Of a stretch of DNA of 64,000 nt, positions 18,177-27,298 are shown piece after piece. The stretch comes from Kosakonia sp. BYX6 (GTDB lineage: Bacteria; Pseudomonadota; Gammaproteobacteria; Enterobacterales; Enterobacteriaceae): the NCBI RefSeq assembly GCF_038449125.1, contig NZ_CP151800.1:1150406-1214405 (forward strand), in the 5' to 3' direction. Both the position numbers and the translations under genes were made by a program. Every line of letters begins with the position of its first letter. Within the stretch, counting starts at the first letter, position 1. The notes below the pieces were generated by a model that saw only the letters and a list, made by a program, of their open reading frames with translations, did not search any database and was not told where the DNA came from.

Positions 18177-19067
18177 GTGTTAGTCATAATTGGCTATATC
18201 GTCGTTTTCGCCACTGTATTCGGCGGTTTTGCGCTTAGCGGCGGTAACCTCGCGTCTTTATTTCAGCCTACCGAATTATTGATTATCGGTGGTGCTGGGG
18301 TAGGGGCTTTTATTGTCGGTAATAACGGCAAAGCGATCCGCGCAACACTAAAAGCCTTACCCTCTTTATTTAAAGGCTCGCATTTCAGCAAAGCGCTCTA
18401 TCTGGACTTGCTGGCGATGCTCTATCTGTTACTGGCAAAAAGCCGCCAGAGCGGGCTGGTCGCACTGGAAAACGATATTGAAGATCCGCAAAACAGCCCG
18501 ATTTTTTCCGCTTATCCGCGCTTGTTAGCCGACTCTGAGGCCATGAACTTTATCGTCGATTACCTGCGTCTGATGGTCAGCGGCAACATGAACGCGTTCG
18601 AAATGGAAGCGTTGATGGATGAAGAGATTGAGACCTGCGAGCACGAGCACGAAGTTCCGGCGCATAGCCTGAACGCCGTCGGCGATGGCCTGCCGGCGTT
18701 TGGTATCGTGGCGGCGGTAATGGGCGTGGTAAACGCGCTGGCCGCGGCGGATCGTCCTGCGGCCGAACTGGGCGCATTGATTGCCCACGCCATGGTGGGA
18801 ACATTTCTCGGCATCCTGCTGGCGTACGGCATGGTTCTGCCGCTGGCAACCGTATTGCGTCAACGTAGCGCCGAACACCTGAAAATGATGGAGTGCATCA
18901 AAACCACGCTGCTTTCCAGTATCAACGGTTACGCGCCGCAAATCGCGGTGGAATTCGGGCGTAAAACGCTGTTCTCCACCGAACGCCCAAGTTTCGCGGA
19001 ACTGGAAGAACATGTGCGTGAAGTGCGTACCTCATCGAACTCCCAGGCTTCGGGTGATTCAGCATGA
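18177..19067 (+). CDS. motA: MotA, stator proton channel subunit
   Basis: A 296-residue membrane protein (E. coli 295), started by GTG at 18177 with AAGGAG 6-10 bases upstream. It has four transmembrane segments (about 2-22, 34-50, 170-190, 200-220), a cytoplasmic loop with the rotor-facing charges, and PAFGIVAAVMGVV and AHAMVGTFLGILLAYG in TM3 and TM4. With MotB it forms the H+-driven stator. It overlaps motB by 4 bases. Confidence 0.97.
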   Translation: MLVIIGYIVVFATVFGGFALSGGNLASLFQPTELLIIGGAGVGAFIVGNNGKAIRATLKALPSLFKGSHFSKALYLDLLAMLYLLLAKSRQSGLVALENDIEDPQNSPIFSAYPRLLADSEAMNFIVDYLRLMVSGNMNAFEMEALMDEEIETCEHEHEVPAHSLNAVGDGLPAFGIVAAVMGVVNALAAADRPAAELGALIAHAMVGTFLGILLAYGMVLPLATVLRQRSAEHLKMMECIKTTLLSSINGYAPQIAVEFGRKTLFSTERPSFAELEEHVREVRTSSNSQASGDSA

Positions 19068-20026
19068 GAAAGAAGCAAGCCGAAACCATCGTCGTTCGCA
19101 AGACCATCAAAAAAGCGCATGGTTCACACGGCGGCTCCTGGAAAATCGCCTATGCGGACTTTATGACCGCAATGATGGCGTTCTTCCTGGTGATGTGGTT
19201 GCTCTCTTCCTCCAGCCCGGAGCAGCGTGTGCAGATTGCCGAGTACTTTAAAGTGCCGCTGAAAAATGCGCTGGCGCACGGCGAGAAAGCCAGCCTGAGC
19301 GACAGCATCGTTCCCGGTGGCGGAGATGATGCGCTCAAGCAAGATGGCGAAGTCTTCAAGAAAACGCTTCAGAAACTGGATGCGAAGAAGAGCGAGAACA
19401 ACCTGAAACGGGCCAGAGAAAAACTGGAGAACCTGATCGAGATTGACCCGCGTCTGAACAACTTTACCTCGAACCTGCGACTTTCCCTGACCGACGATGG
19501 TTTGCTGCTGCAAATCACCGATAGCGCCGACAGGCCGATGTTTAAGGTCGGTCGCCCGACGCCTGAAAATTATATGGTCAATATTCTGCAGGCGCTGGTT
19601 CCGGTACTTAACGATATGCCCAACCGCATCATTCTGACCGGGCATACGGATTCTCTCCCTTACGCCAATGGCGAACAGGGTTACAGCAACTGGGAGCTCT
19701 CTTCCGATCGCGCCAATGCGTCACGACGCATTCTGGCCAGCGCCGGGCTTGCCAGTAAGAAATTCATTCGGGTGGTAGGAACGGCAGACACCATGATGCA
19801 GGCCGGCTCCGACGCGGGCGATCCTATCAACCGACGTATCAGTATCCTGGTGTTAAGCCAGCAGAAAGAAAAACAGATCATGCAAGAAGACGTGCTTTTA
19901 CGCGACACACTGGTTGCGCCAACCGCCAATCAGACGCCTTCAACTACCGCTGCGACACAGCCCAAAAGCGGCGCGGTGGTGGCTGAATCGCCCGTCGTCA
20001 CAAGCGCTCCTGAGGAGGTCAAGTAA
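19064..20026 (+). CDS. motB: MotB, stator anchor subunit
   Basis: A 320-residue protein (E. coli 308). The single transmembrane helix (about 28-49) carries the proton-binding Asp32 in AYADFMTAMMAFFLVMW; the C-terminal half is an OmpA-type peptidoglycan-binding domain (ILTGHTDSLPY, LSSDRANASRRIL). The Asp and the absence of PomB-like features support proton rather than sodium drive. It shares one base with cheA. Confidence 0.96.
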   Translation: MRKKQAETIVVRKTIKKAHGSHGGSWKIAYADFMTAMMAFFLVMWLLSSSSPEQRVQIAEYFKVPLKNALAHGEKASLSDSIVPGGGDDALKQDGEVFKKTLQKLDAKKSENNLKRAREKLENLIEIDPRLNNFTSNLRLSLTDDGLLLQITDSADRPMFKVGRPTPENYMVNILQALVPVLNDMPNRIILTGHTDSLPYANGEQGYSNWELSSDRANASRRILASAGLASKKFIRVVGTADTMMQAGSDAGDPINRRISILVLSQQKEKQIMQEDVLLRDTLVAPTANQTPSTTAATQPKSGAVVAESPVVTSAPEEVK

Positions 20027-22029
20027 TGGATATAAGTGATTTTTACCAGGCCTTTTTCGATGAGGCGGATGAGCTGATGGCGGATATGGAAAAATATCTG
20101 CTGGAGCTGGATCTCGACTCACCGGACAGAGAAGTCCTGAACGCAATATTTCGTGCCGCGCACTCCATCAAAGGCGGGGCGGGTACGTTTGGTTTTTCTG
20201 TCTTACAACAAACTATGCATATCCTGGAAAACCTGTTGGACGATGTGCGTAGCGGTAAATTGCAGATTAACGACCCGATCCGCGATCTGTTTTTGGAGAG
20301 CAAAGATATTATGCAAGACCAGTTGGACGCGTATAAAGCCTCTGCGGAACCCGATCAAGAAACCTTCCTTTATATTTGCGAAGCATTGCGCCAGATTGCT
20401 CTCGACAGCACAGAACAAGCGAGTTTACCCGCCGAGGTTGCCGCTGTTCCGGTGATGGCGGAACCTGTCGCGACGCCGGTAGCGGCGGCGAAGCAGGACG
20501 GCGAACGCCTGCGCATCGTGCTGACCAATATTAAAGAAGACGATCAACAGCCGCTGGTTGATGAACTCGGCAATTTAGGTGTAGTGAGCGGCTTGCAGAC
20601 TGAGAAAGAGCGCCTGCAATTGACGCTGGCAACGACGGCAACGGCTGACGATATCCTCGCGGTGCTTTGCTTCATTCTGGAGCCAGACCAGGTGGATATT
20701 TCTCCGGCGCCTGCTGAAGAAGCGCCGGTCGCGGCCAGTGAACCTGAAGCGCCAGCACCAGCACCCGCGCCCCAGGCGAGCGCCGCATCGCCCGCAGCGC
20801 CCGCGACCCGCGCGACGCGCCCGGAAACTCAGCGCGCGAAACCGCAGCAGGCGGAAGCCAGCAGTATTCGCGTGGCGGTGGAGAAGGTTGACCAGATAAT
20901 CAACCAGGTCGGTGAGCTGATCATCACCCAGGCGATGCTCTCTCAGCTTTCCAGCGTGCTGGATGCCGCCAGCCACGACACGTTGCTGAGCACCATCGGC
21001 CAGTTGGAACGTAACGCCCGCGATTTGCAGGAATCGGTGATGTCCATTCGCATGATGCCAATGGATTACGTCTTCAGCCGCTTCCCGCGCCTGGTGCACG
21101 ATCTTGCCGGTAAGCTGAATAAAGAAGTGGAATTGACCCTGGTTGGCGGTTCCGCCGAGCTGGATAAACGTCTGATTGAACAGATCGTCGACCCGCTGAC
21201 CCACCTGGTGCGAAATAGCCTCGATCACGGGATTGAACCGGTTGAAGTGCGTCGCGCCAACGGTAAAGCCGACAAAGGGAACCTGGTCCTTTCCGCTGAA
21301 CATCATGGCGGCAATATCATCATTGAAGTGACGGATGATGGCGCAGGCCTTAATCGCGAGAAGATCCTCGCCCGTGCGCAAATGCAGGGCATGGCGATCA
21401 GCGAAAACATGAGTGATGAAGATGTCTGGATGCTGATTTTCGCGGCAGGCTTCTCCACCGCAGAAAAAGTGACCGATGTCTCCGGTCGCGGCGTGGGTAT
21501 GGACGTTGTGCGCCGCAACATTCAGGAGATGGGCGGCCATGTCACGGTGCATTCCGAGCAAGGGCGCGGTTCGAAGATCCGCATTATTCTGCCGCTGACG
21601 CTGGCGATCCTCGACGGGATGTCGGTGCGTGTGGGCTCAGAAATCTATGTTCTGCCGCTGGGCAGCATGATGGAATCTCTGATGCTCTCTGAAAATACGC
21701 TGCACCGTATGACCGGCGGCGAGCGCATGTTGCAGGTGCGTGAAGAGTATCTGCCGCTGGTTGAGCTTGGCAAACTGTTTGGTGTTCACGATGCGGATTA
21801 CGACATCAGCGAAGGGATCGCCGTGATCGTACAGAGCGCCGGTAGCCGCTATGCCTTGCTGGTTGATCAACTGATTGGTCAACACCAGGTGGTGGTGAAA
21901 AACCTCGAACAGAATTACCGCAAAATCCCCGGTATTTCGGCGGCGACAATCCTTGGCGACGGCAGTGTGGCGCTGATTCTGGATGTAGCTATGTTAACGA
22001 CATTGGCTAAAAACGCGGAAGCCCAGTGA
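20026..22029 (+). CDS. cheA: CheA, chemotaxis histidine kinase
   Basis: A 667-residue kinase (E. coli 654). P1 carries the phospho-acceptor His46 in AAHSIKGGAG; P2 CheY/CheB docking about 165-235; an Ala/Pro/Glu-rich linker about 225-275; P3 dimerisation; P4 ATPase with HLVRNSLDHGIE and DDGAGL; P5 CheW-like regulatory domain to the end. It phosphorylates CheY and CheB in response to the receptor. It shares one base with motB and lies 38 bases before cheW. Confidence 0.97.
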   Translation: MDISDFYQAFFDEADELMADMEKYLLELDLDSPDREVLNAIFRAAHSIKGGAGTFGFSVLQQTMHILENLLDDVRSGKLQINDPIRDLFLESKDIMQDQLDAYKASAEPDQETFLYICEALRQIALDSTEQASLPAEVAAVPVMAEPVATPVAAAKQDGERLRIVLTNIKEDDQQPLVDELGNLGVVSGLQTEKERLQLTLATTATADDILAVLCFILEPDQVDISPAPAEEAPVAASEPEAPAPAPAPQASAASPAAPATRATRPETQRAKPQQAEASSIRVAVEKVDQIINQVGELIITQAMLSQLSSVLDAASHDTLLSTIGQLERNARDLQESVMSIRMMPMDYVFSRFPRLVHDLAGKLNKEVELTLVGGSAELDKRLIEQIVDPLTHLVRNSLDHGIEPVEVRRANGKADKGNLVLSAEHHGGNIIIEVTDDGAGLNREKILARAQMQGMAISENMSDEDVWMLIFAAGFSTAEKVTDVSGRGVGMDVVRRNIQEMGGHVTVHSEQGRGSKIRIILPLTLAILDGMSVRVGSEIYVLPLGSMMESLMLSENTLHRMTGGERMLQVREEYLPLVELGKLFGVHDADYDISEGIAVIVQSAGSRYALLVDQLIGQHQVVVKNLEQNYRKIPGISAATILGDGSVALILDVAMLTTLAKNAEAQ

Positions 22030-22067
22030 CAGCACGACTGAAGTGCGTTTTTTGAAAAGGTTATGAA

Positions 22068-22574
22068 ATGAACTTATCTGACACAAACAAACAGTTATCC
22101 GGTGACAATACCGGGAATGAATTCTTGGTTTTCACGCTGGGCAAAGAAGAGTACGGGATTGAGATCCTGAAAGTACAAGAGATCCGTGGCTACGATCGCG
22201 TGACGCGCATTGCGAATACGCCCGATTTTATCGCCGGGGTGACCAACCTGCGCGGCGTGATTGTGCCGATCGTCGACCTGCGCGTGAAGTTCATACTGGG
22301 CTCTGCCGAGTTTGATCACAACACCGTGGTGATTGTGCTGAGCCTCGACAGCGGCCGCGTGGTTGGTATCGTGGTTGACGGCGTTTCCGATGTGCTGGCG
22401 CTTAATGCCGCGCAGATCAAACCCGCACCGGAATATACCGTTACCCTCTCGACGCAGTATCTGCTCGGCCTCGGTTCGCTGGATGAGCGTATGCTGATTC
22501 TGGTTGATATCGAGAAACTGCTGAACAGCGAAGAGATGGAATTGATCGAGCGCGTGACTGAAGCCTCTTTCTAA
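22068..22574 (+). CDS. cheW: CheW, receptor-kinase coupling protein
   Basis: A 168-residue SH3-like adaptor (E. coli 167), with conserved [31 protein letters not shown] and the C-terminal [11 protein letters not shown]. It links the receptor to CheA. Last gene of the fliA-cheW run and followed by a strong terminator. Confidence 0.97.
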   Translation: MNLSDTNKQLSGDNTGNEFLVFTLGKEEYGIEILKVQEIRGYDRVTRIANTPDFIAGVTNLRGVIVPIVDLRVKFILGSAEFDHNTVVIVLSLDSGRVVGIVVDGVSDVLALNAAQIKPAPEYTVTLSTQYLLGLGSLDERMLILVDIEKLLNSEEMELIERVTEASF

Positions 22575-22595
22575 GCCGCTTCTCGCTTGAGTGTG

Positions 22596-22634
22596 AAAAG
22601 GCCTTTCCTGGCAACGGGAAAGGCCTTTTTTGTT
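22596..22634 (+). terminator. Rho-independent terminator after cheW
   Basis: A 13-bp stem (AAAAGGCCTTTCC 22596-22608 with GGAAAGGCCTTTT 22617-22629) runs into a T tract. It ends the motAB-cheAW transcript 22 bases beyond the cheW stop. Confidence 0.85.
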
Positions 22635-22639
22635 GCCTG

Positions 22640-23000
22640 TTGTTTGGATGTGGGGAGGCGTAGCTGCCATCCGGCATGTCTGTAACGGTTGTGGAAAGGT
22701 TCCGTTCACCCGTCGTTCGGTAGTTTCAGAAACGCGACATACGGTGAACGGGACAAGGGGAACACCGCGTTCCCCTTGTCAATCCCCGCGGCCCCGCAGG
22801 GAAATCGGTGCTTCGCACTGCGCTCACCTCCCGCGTGTCTGACTGCGGTCGGCTCGACTCGCCGTACCTGGCTCGGTTCGCCTCTGGCCGCCATCCCTGG
22901 CGTCCAGACCTTGTCATTCACGCTTCGGTTCGCCGATTTCGGCGGGGACTTAACCCCCTCGCTGTGAGGCTTGTGCTCATAAATAAATGACGTGTGGCTG
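22640..23000. repeat. Unclassified structured GC-rich element
   Basis: The gap between cheW and fliC carries no gene. It holds a REP-like remnant (CTGCCATCCGGCATG near 22661-22680), a perfect 12-bp hairpin (GACAAGGGGAAC 22752-22763, loop ACCGC, GTTCCCCTTGTC 22769-22780) and a GC-rich stretch full of CG-containing short repeats (22785-22960). Short frames open on both strands, as expected for a dispersed non-coding repeat. I cannot name its family. Confidence 0.45.
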
Positions 23001-23008
23001 AACGGTCC

Positions 23009-23092
23009 GTAGGCCTGATAAGCGAAGCGCCATCAGGCACCAGTGCTCCGGGCGTTTCGCCGGATGGCGGTTAACGCCTTATTCCGGCCTAC
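23009..23092. repeat. REP/BIME-type palindromic repeat pair
   Basis: Two inverted REP-like units: GTAGGCCTGATAAGCG followed by AGCGCCATCAGGCA (23009-23039), then GCCGGATGGCGG and CGCCTTATTCCGGCCTAC (23059-23092). This matches the enterobacterial PU/REP consensus that folds into stem-loops between convergent genes, here cheW and fliC. Confidence 0.75.
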
Positions 23093-23172
23093 AAGGCTGC
23101 GCAATACTGTAGGCAGCGTTGTGGTGGATGAAAGGAAAAGGAAAGGGAGGAAATGCACAAAACGCAGAAACG

Positions 23173-23200
23173 AAAAAACCGCCCTGCTAAGTGGGCGGTT
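23173..23200 (-). terminator. Rho-independent terminator of fliC
   Basis: A perfect 8-bp stem AACCGCCC/GGGCGGTT (23177-23184 and 23193-23200) is followed on the minus strand by a T run (23173-23178), 40 bases beyond the fliC stop. Confidence 0.85.
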
Positions 23201-23239
23201 GGAAGGTATGGCAGGTATAAACCTGCCAGAGCGCAGAGA

Positions 23240-24502
23240 TTAACGCAGCAGAGACAGTACGTTCTGCGGAACCTGGTTAGCCTGTGCCAGTACAGAAGTA
23301 CCTGCAGACTGCAGAATGTTCGCGCGGCTCATTTCAGAAACTTCAGACGCGAAGTCAGCATCCAGGATACGAGAGCGAGATTCAGACAGGTTGTTTACTG
23401 TGTTGTTCAGGTTGCTGATGACAGAAGCGAAACGGTTCTGTACCGCACCCAGACCGGAACGCATTTCGTCAACCTGAGACAGTGCTTCGTCGATTTTGGT
23501 CAGCGGATCGCTGGTTGCCGGATCAGTAGATACAGCTTTACCAGAATCCGTTGCAGTCCAGTTAGACTCGTCGATAGTTGCTTTGGTCAGGTTACCGGCA
23601 CCGTCATCAACATAGTAGTTGCCTTCGCCATCTTCCATTAAGGAACCACCCGCACCGGTGATGGCGGACGTGTCAATAGCCTGGTCTTCCATCATATTCT
23701 CACCAACAACGCTGGTCGGGGTGCCCACAACAGAGCTAGCCACATCGGTACCGGAGTCAAAGGAGATCTTACCGGTAGTCGGATCTTCCGTTACTGCATA
23801 CATTTCAGCACCGACTTTGGCATAGACATCACCATTATCGTCTTTCACGATGTCGTCAATGCTAGTAACTGGGGTAGTGCCACCATCCGTAAAGTTAGCG
23901 GCATCGTAATCGAAACCACTGTCAACGCTAACTGTACCGGTGCTTGCAGTCAGGGTTGAAGGATCAACACCGTTAGCAACGGAGAAGCCGTCCATACCCA
24001 GAGTAGAAGAATCCATTTTGTTGAGTTCGATATCGATGGTCTGGCCATCGTTAGAACCAACCTGGATGGACAGGCTCTGGTCTTTGCTCAGTACTTTCAC
24101 GCCGTTGAACTCAGTCTGTTCAGAGATACGGTTGATTTCAGACAGACGTGCGTCGATTTCGTCCTGGATGGACTGACGGTCAGAATCAGAGTTAGTACCG
24201 TTCTGCGCCTGTACAGACAGACGACGGATGTTCTGCAGGTTGTCGTTGATTTCGTTCAACGCGCCTTCAGTGGTCTGCGCAATGGAGATACCGTCGTTGG
24301 CGTTACGGGAAGCCTGGCTCAGGCCGTTGATGTTTGCGGTGAAACGGTTAGAGATCGCCTGACCAGCAGCATCGTCTTTTGCGCTATTAATACGCAGACC
24401 AGAAGACAGACGTTCGATTGCGGTACCCAGAGAATCCTGAGATTTATTCAGGTTGTTCTGAGCTACAAGGCTAAGGGCGTTAGTATTAATAACCTGGGAC
24501 AT
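23240..24502 (-). CDS. fliC: FliC, flagellin
   Basis: A 420-residue flagellin, shorter than E. coli K-12 FliC (498). The N-terminal D0/D1 region (AQVINTNALSLVAQNN-type start, here with Ser2; LSSGLRINSAKDDAAGQAIS) and C-terminal D1/D0 region (SRILDADFASEVSEMSRANI, ending NVLSLLR) are conserved. The middle, about residues 175-340, is an acidic Asp/Gly/Thr-rich variable domain exposed on the filament surface. It is exported with help from FliS. Single-copy here, on the minus strand, divergent from fliD, with its own terminator and sigma-28 box. No second flagellin, hin invertase or fljA-type repressor is present, so no phase variation is evident. Confidence 0.97.
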   Translation of the reverse strand: MSQVINTNALSLVAQNNLNKSQDSLGTAIERLSSGLRINSAKDDAAGQAISNRFTANINGLSQASRNANDGISIAQTTEGALNEINDNLQNIRRLSVQAQNGTNSDSDRQSIQDEIDARLSEINRISEQTEFNGVKVLSKDQSLSIQVGSNDGQTIDIELNKMDSSTLGMDGFSVANGVDPSTLTASTGTVSVDSGFDYDAANFTDGGTTPVTSIDDIVKDDNGDVYAKVGAEMYAVTEDPTTGKISFDSGTDVASSVVGTPTSVVGENMMEDQAIDTSAITGAGGSLMEDGEGNYYVDDGAGNLTKATIDESNWTATDSGKAVSTDPATSDPLTKIDEALSQVDEMRSGLGAVQNRFASVISNLNNTVNNLSESRSRILDADFASEVSEMSRANILQSAGTSVLAQANQVPQNVLSLLR

Positions 24503-24569
24503 GGGGTTTCCTTATACACAATTTACTATACAGAGTATGGTTATGCGTCATTTCGTTCGCATACTAAAT

Positions 24570-24596
24570 AAATCGGCCTTTTAAAAAATGACTAAA
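24570..24596 (-). promoter_or_regulatory. Sigma-28-like promoter of fliC
   Basis: On the minus strand GCCGATTT (-10, 24570-24577) is preceded at 15 bases by TTTA (24593-24596), the same -35 tetramer and spacing as at flgK. It lies 68 bases upstream of the fliC start. Confidence 0.55.
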
Positions 24597-24973
24597 ATTT
24601 TTTGCGGCAAAAACTTTTCTCTCTGACGCTTATTTTTTGATGAAAAAGGGTGTTTTGCGGCTATTTCGTTGATATTTTGCGCAGAATCAGGGTTTGTTTA
24701 CTGAATTGCCGACAGAAATGTCACTATATCGCTTTATCGGTTATTGCTTATTTGGCAGTAAATTTACGCTGCTACTTCTTTCTATATAGAAGAGATTATT
24801 TATCTCAATGCAAATCGATAAATTACTGTCATTTTTGATGCTAATTAAAGGGAATGATTTCTTCATTTATAAGTACGTTTTTAATTGCTTCAAATGGCAA
24901 TAAAAAGTCGCTGAAATCATATTTATACGCAGTGGTAAGCTAATGGTAAAAAATTCATCTTTTATTTTCCTGC

Positions 24974-24981
24974 GCCGATAG
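24974..24981 (+). promoter_or_regulatory. Sigma-28 -10 box before fliD
   Basis: GCCGATAG, one base from consensus, lies 46 bases before the fliD start, preceded by a TTTTATTTT tract much like the one before the flgM box. No clear TAAA/TTTA at N15. Confidence 0.55.
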
Positions 24982-25027
24982 CTTAATAGAGAACCACCGC
25001 AAACAGAGATTTCCGACAGGAGAAAAA

Positions 25028-26506
25028 ATGGGTATATCATCATTAGGCGTCGGTACCGGCGGGATTGATACAGCATCCATGCTGGACCAAATTCAGTCAG
25101 CCGAGCAAACTCGACTGACGCCTTACACCAACCTCAAAAGCAAATATCAGTCGCAAATTTCAGACTGGGGCAAAATCTCCAGCCTGATGTCGACGTTGCA
25201 AAAAAGCATCACCACCATGGGCGGCGATGCATTTAGCAAAATGAACGTCAGCTCCAACGACGCGTTTACCGCGGTCGCCACCAGCGGCGCGCAGGCAGAC
25301 AGCCACTCGGTAACCATTTCGCAGTTGGCGGCGGCGCATAAGTTGAAAACGCAGGCGCAAGCCAGCGCCGATACCGCGCTCGGGACTGATACGTCTGGCA
25401 AAACGCGTACCATCACCATCACGCAGAACGACGGCAAAACGATGGAAGTTGAGCTGGAAGATGATGAAACGTCGCTGAACCAGATTGCGAAAGCGATCAA
25501 TAAAGAGAAAGGCAGCGTAACCGCCTCGGTACAGCGTACCGATGATGGCTACCAGTTAGTGCTGAGCTCGAAAACCACCGGTTCGGATGGCGAAATGAGC
25601 GTCAAGGTAGACGGCGATGCATCGCTGGCCGGTGTGCTGGATACGTCCAATGGCGGCCAGCATATTGACGATCAGGGCCAGGTGGTTAACGACCCCGGCC
25701 AGACCGACAACATGATCTCGGTGTCCGATGCTCAGGATGCCAAGCTGCGCGTCGACGGTTCCGATTACACCCGTTCATCCAACAACATCACCGACATCAT
25801 TGATGGCGTGACGCTGAACCTGAAAACCGTGTCTGAAAACGGCGAATCAGAGCAGTTAACGCTCACTAACGATACCTCGGCGATCAAAACCAGCCTGCAA
25901 GATTTTGTTAAGCAATACAACGCATTGCTGAAGCAAACCACCTCTTCCAGTAAGTATGTCGCGGCCGATACGTCAGGCCTTGGCGATGAAGAAGTGGCGA
26001 CAGAAAACTCCGGCAGCGGCTCGCTGATGGGCGATTCCACCCTGCGTGGGCTGGTCAGTGAAGTTCGCTCTGCGGTGAACGGTGTTTATGGCGATGCGGA
26101 TGCGACTTACGGTTCACTGGCAGATTTGGGGATCACCGTTGATGCCGCAACCGGCCAGATGACGCTGGATGAAGACACGCTGGATGAAGCAATTGCCGAT
26201 AACCCGGAGCAAATCGCCACCATGTTTAGCGGACGTGGCGATAACGAAGGGCTGGCGACGACGCTCGGCACGATCATGACGAATTACCTCGGTGACTCGA
26301 AAACGAAGACCGACGGCATAATCGACACGGCGACAGAAAGCCTTGAAACGCAGAGCGAAATCGCGCAAACGCAGATCGACAAAACCCAGAAATTGATTGA
26401 TGCGCAGGTTGAAATTTACCGCGTTCAGTTCCAGAACCTGGACTCCATGATGTCGAACATGAACAGCATGAGCTCGCAGCTGACGTCGTTACTGTCCACA
26501 CTCTAA
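25028..26506 (+). CDS. fliD: FliD, filament cap protein
   Basis: A 492-residue protein (E. coli 468). It begins MGISSLGVGTGGIDTASMLDQIQ, the family start, and ends in the conserved coiled-coil/leg helices (FQNLDSMMSNMNSMSSQLTSL). The middle is the variable D2-D3 region. FliD caps the filament and promotes flagellin folding. AGGAG lies 7 bases before the ATG; fliS follows after 46 bases. Confidence 0.97.
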   Translation: MGISSLGVGTGGIDTASMLDQIQSAEQTRLTPYTNLKSKYQSQISDWGKISSLMSTLQKSITTMGGDAFSKMNVSSNDAFTAVATSGAQADSHSVTISQLAAAHKLKTQAQASADTALGTDTSGKTRTITITQNDGKTMEVELEDDETSLNQIAKAINKEKGSVTASVQRTDDGYQLVLSSKTTGSDGEMSVKVDGDASLAGVLDTSNGGQHIDDQGQVVNDPGQTDNMISVSDAQDAKLRVDGSDYTRSSNNITDIIDGVTLNLKTVSENGESEQLTLTNDTSAIKTSLQDFVKQYNALLKQTTSSSKYVAADTSGLGDEEVATENSGSGSLMGDSTLRGLVSEVRSAVNGVYGDADATYGSLADLGITVDAATGQMTLDEDTLDEAIADNPEQIATMFSGRGDNEGLATTLGTIMTNYLGDSKTKTDGIIDTATESLETQSEIAQTQIDKTQKLIDAQVEIYRVQFQNLDSMMSNMNSMSSQLTSLLSTL

Positions 26507-26552
26507 TTTTTAAATTTCAGCAGGCCCGCGGGCCTGCTTTCAGGAGCCGTAT

Positions 26553-26960
26553 ATGTATACCTCACAAGGTCCTCAAGCCTATGCGCAGGTTTCGCTGCAA
26601 AGCAAACTCGCGGGCGCGACGCCGCATCAGTTAATCTCCATGCTGTTTGATGGCGCGCACAGTGCCATTTTGCAGGCCGCTATCTATTTCGAAAATGGCA
26701 ACGTCGCGAAGCGCGGGAAAATGCTTTCGAAAGCGATCAACATTATCGATAACGGTTTGCGCGCCGCCCTTGACCATGAAAGAGGCAAAGGCATTGCCGC
26801 CGATCTGGAACAGATGTACGAATATATGTCGCGTACTTTATTAGAAGCGAATTTACGCAACGATCCTGAGCCGTTGAAACATGTCGACAGCTTATTATTG
26901 AAACTGGCTGCGACCTGGAAGGAAATAGAACCAGTACAAAAACGGGTGCGCTATGGCTGA
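26553..26960 (+). CDS. fliS: FliS, flagellin export chaperone
   Basis: A 135-residue all-helical protein (E. coli 136). Conserved blocks: GATPHQLISMLFDGAH, GKMLSKAINIIDNGLRAALD, LEQMYEYMSRTLLEANLRND. It binds the disordered C-terminus of flagellin and delivers it to FlhA. It overlaps fliT by 8 bases. Confidence 0.97.
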   Translation: MYTSQGPQAYAQVSLQSKLAGATPHQLISMLFDGAHSAILQAAIYFENGNVAKRGKMLSKAINIIDNGLRAALDHERGKGIAADLEQMYEYMSRTLLEANLRNDPEPLKHVDSLLLKLAATWKEIEPVQKRVRYG

Positions 26961-27291
26961 AATTATTCTTCGTTACTACCGCGAATTGTACGAAATGAAT
27001 TTGACAATTCTGGACATGGCAAAACAAGAGCGTTGGGATGATTTTGTCGAGGTCGCATCACGTTATGTCATTAAGAAACAAGACATCTTTAATAACAGTA
27101 CGGATGCGCTTTCGGCCAGTGAAAAAGAGGAGCTGAAAGGACTGTTAAAACAGTTACTCGATAATGAAGCTGAAATCACCCGCAATTTACGGGCGCGTCT
27201 TGATACGTTAAAGCAGAATTTATCTTCTATCCATCGTGGTGCCCGGTGCAGCCAACTTTATACTCTTCATCAAGCCCCTTCATTACATTGA
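26953..27291 (+). CDS. fliT: FliT, FliD chaperone and FlhDC inhibitor
   Basis: A 112-residue helical protein (E. coli 121), beginning with the typical RYYRELYEMNLTILDMAKQ. In Salmonella FliT carries FliD to the gate and, when free, inhibits FlhDC binding to DNA. With two FlhDC pairs here, which one it inhibits is an open question. The transcript ends in the terminator at 27299-27338. Confidence 0.9.
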   Translation: MAEIILRYYRELYEMNLTILDMAKQERWDDFVEVASRYVIKKQDIFNNSTDALSASEKEELKGLLKQLLDNEAEITRNLRARLDTLKQNLSSIHRGARCSQLYTLHQAPSLH

Positions 27292-27298
27292 CGATATT

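Larger units (their letters stand above)
24503..25027. promoter_or_regulatory. Divergent fliC/fliD intergenic region
   Basis: A 525-base AT-rich region without a credible gene (short frames at 24650-24838 and 24867-25076 are not supported). It contains sigma-28-like boxes for both directions and otherwise long A/T tracts that may be bent or bound by H-NS; nothing else is recognisable. Confidence 0.6.

Noticed and set aside
16329..18179. flhD1C1 as an assembly or duplication artefact of flhD2C2
   Set aside because: The two pairs differ at many amino acids, lie on opposite strands 29 kb apart, and have unrelated flanks.
20575..21561. 328-codon minus-strand frame across cheA
   Set aside because: Antisense shadow; the cheA frame has all kinase motifs.
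22689..22990. Overlapping small frames on both strands in the cheW-fliC gap
   Set aside because: They lie in a repeat-like, hairpin-containing GC-rich element, have no ribosome binding sites and overlap on both strands; more likely non-coding.
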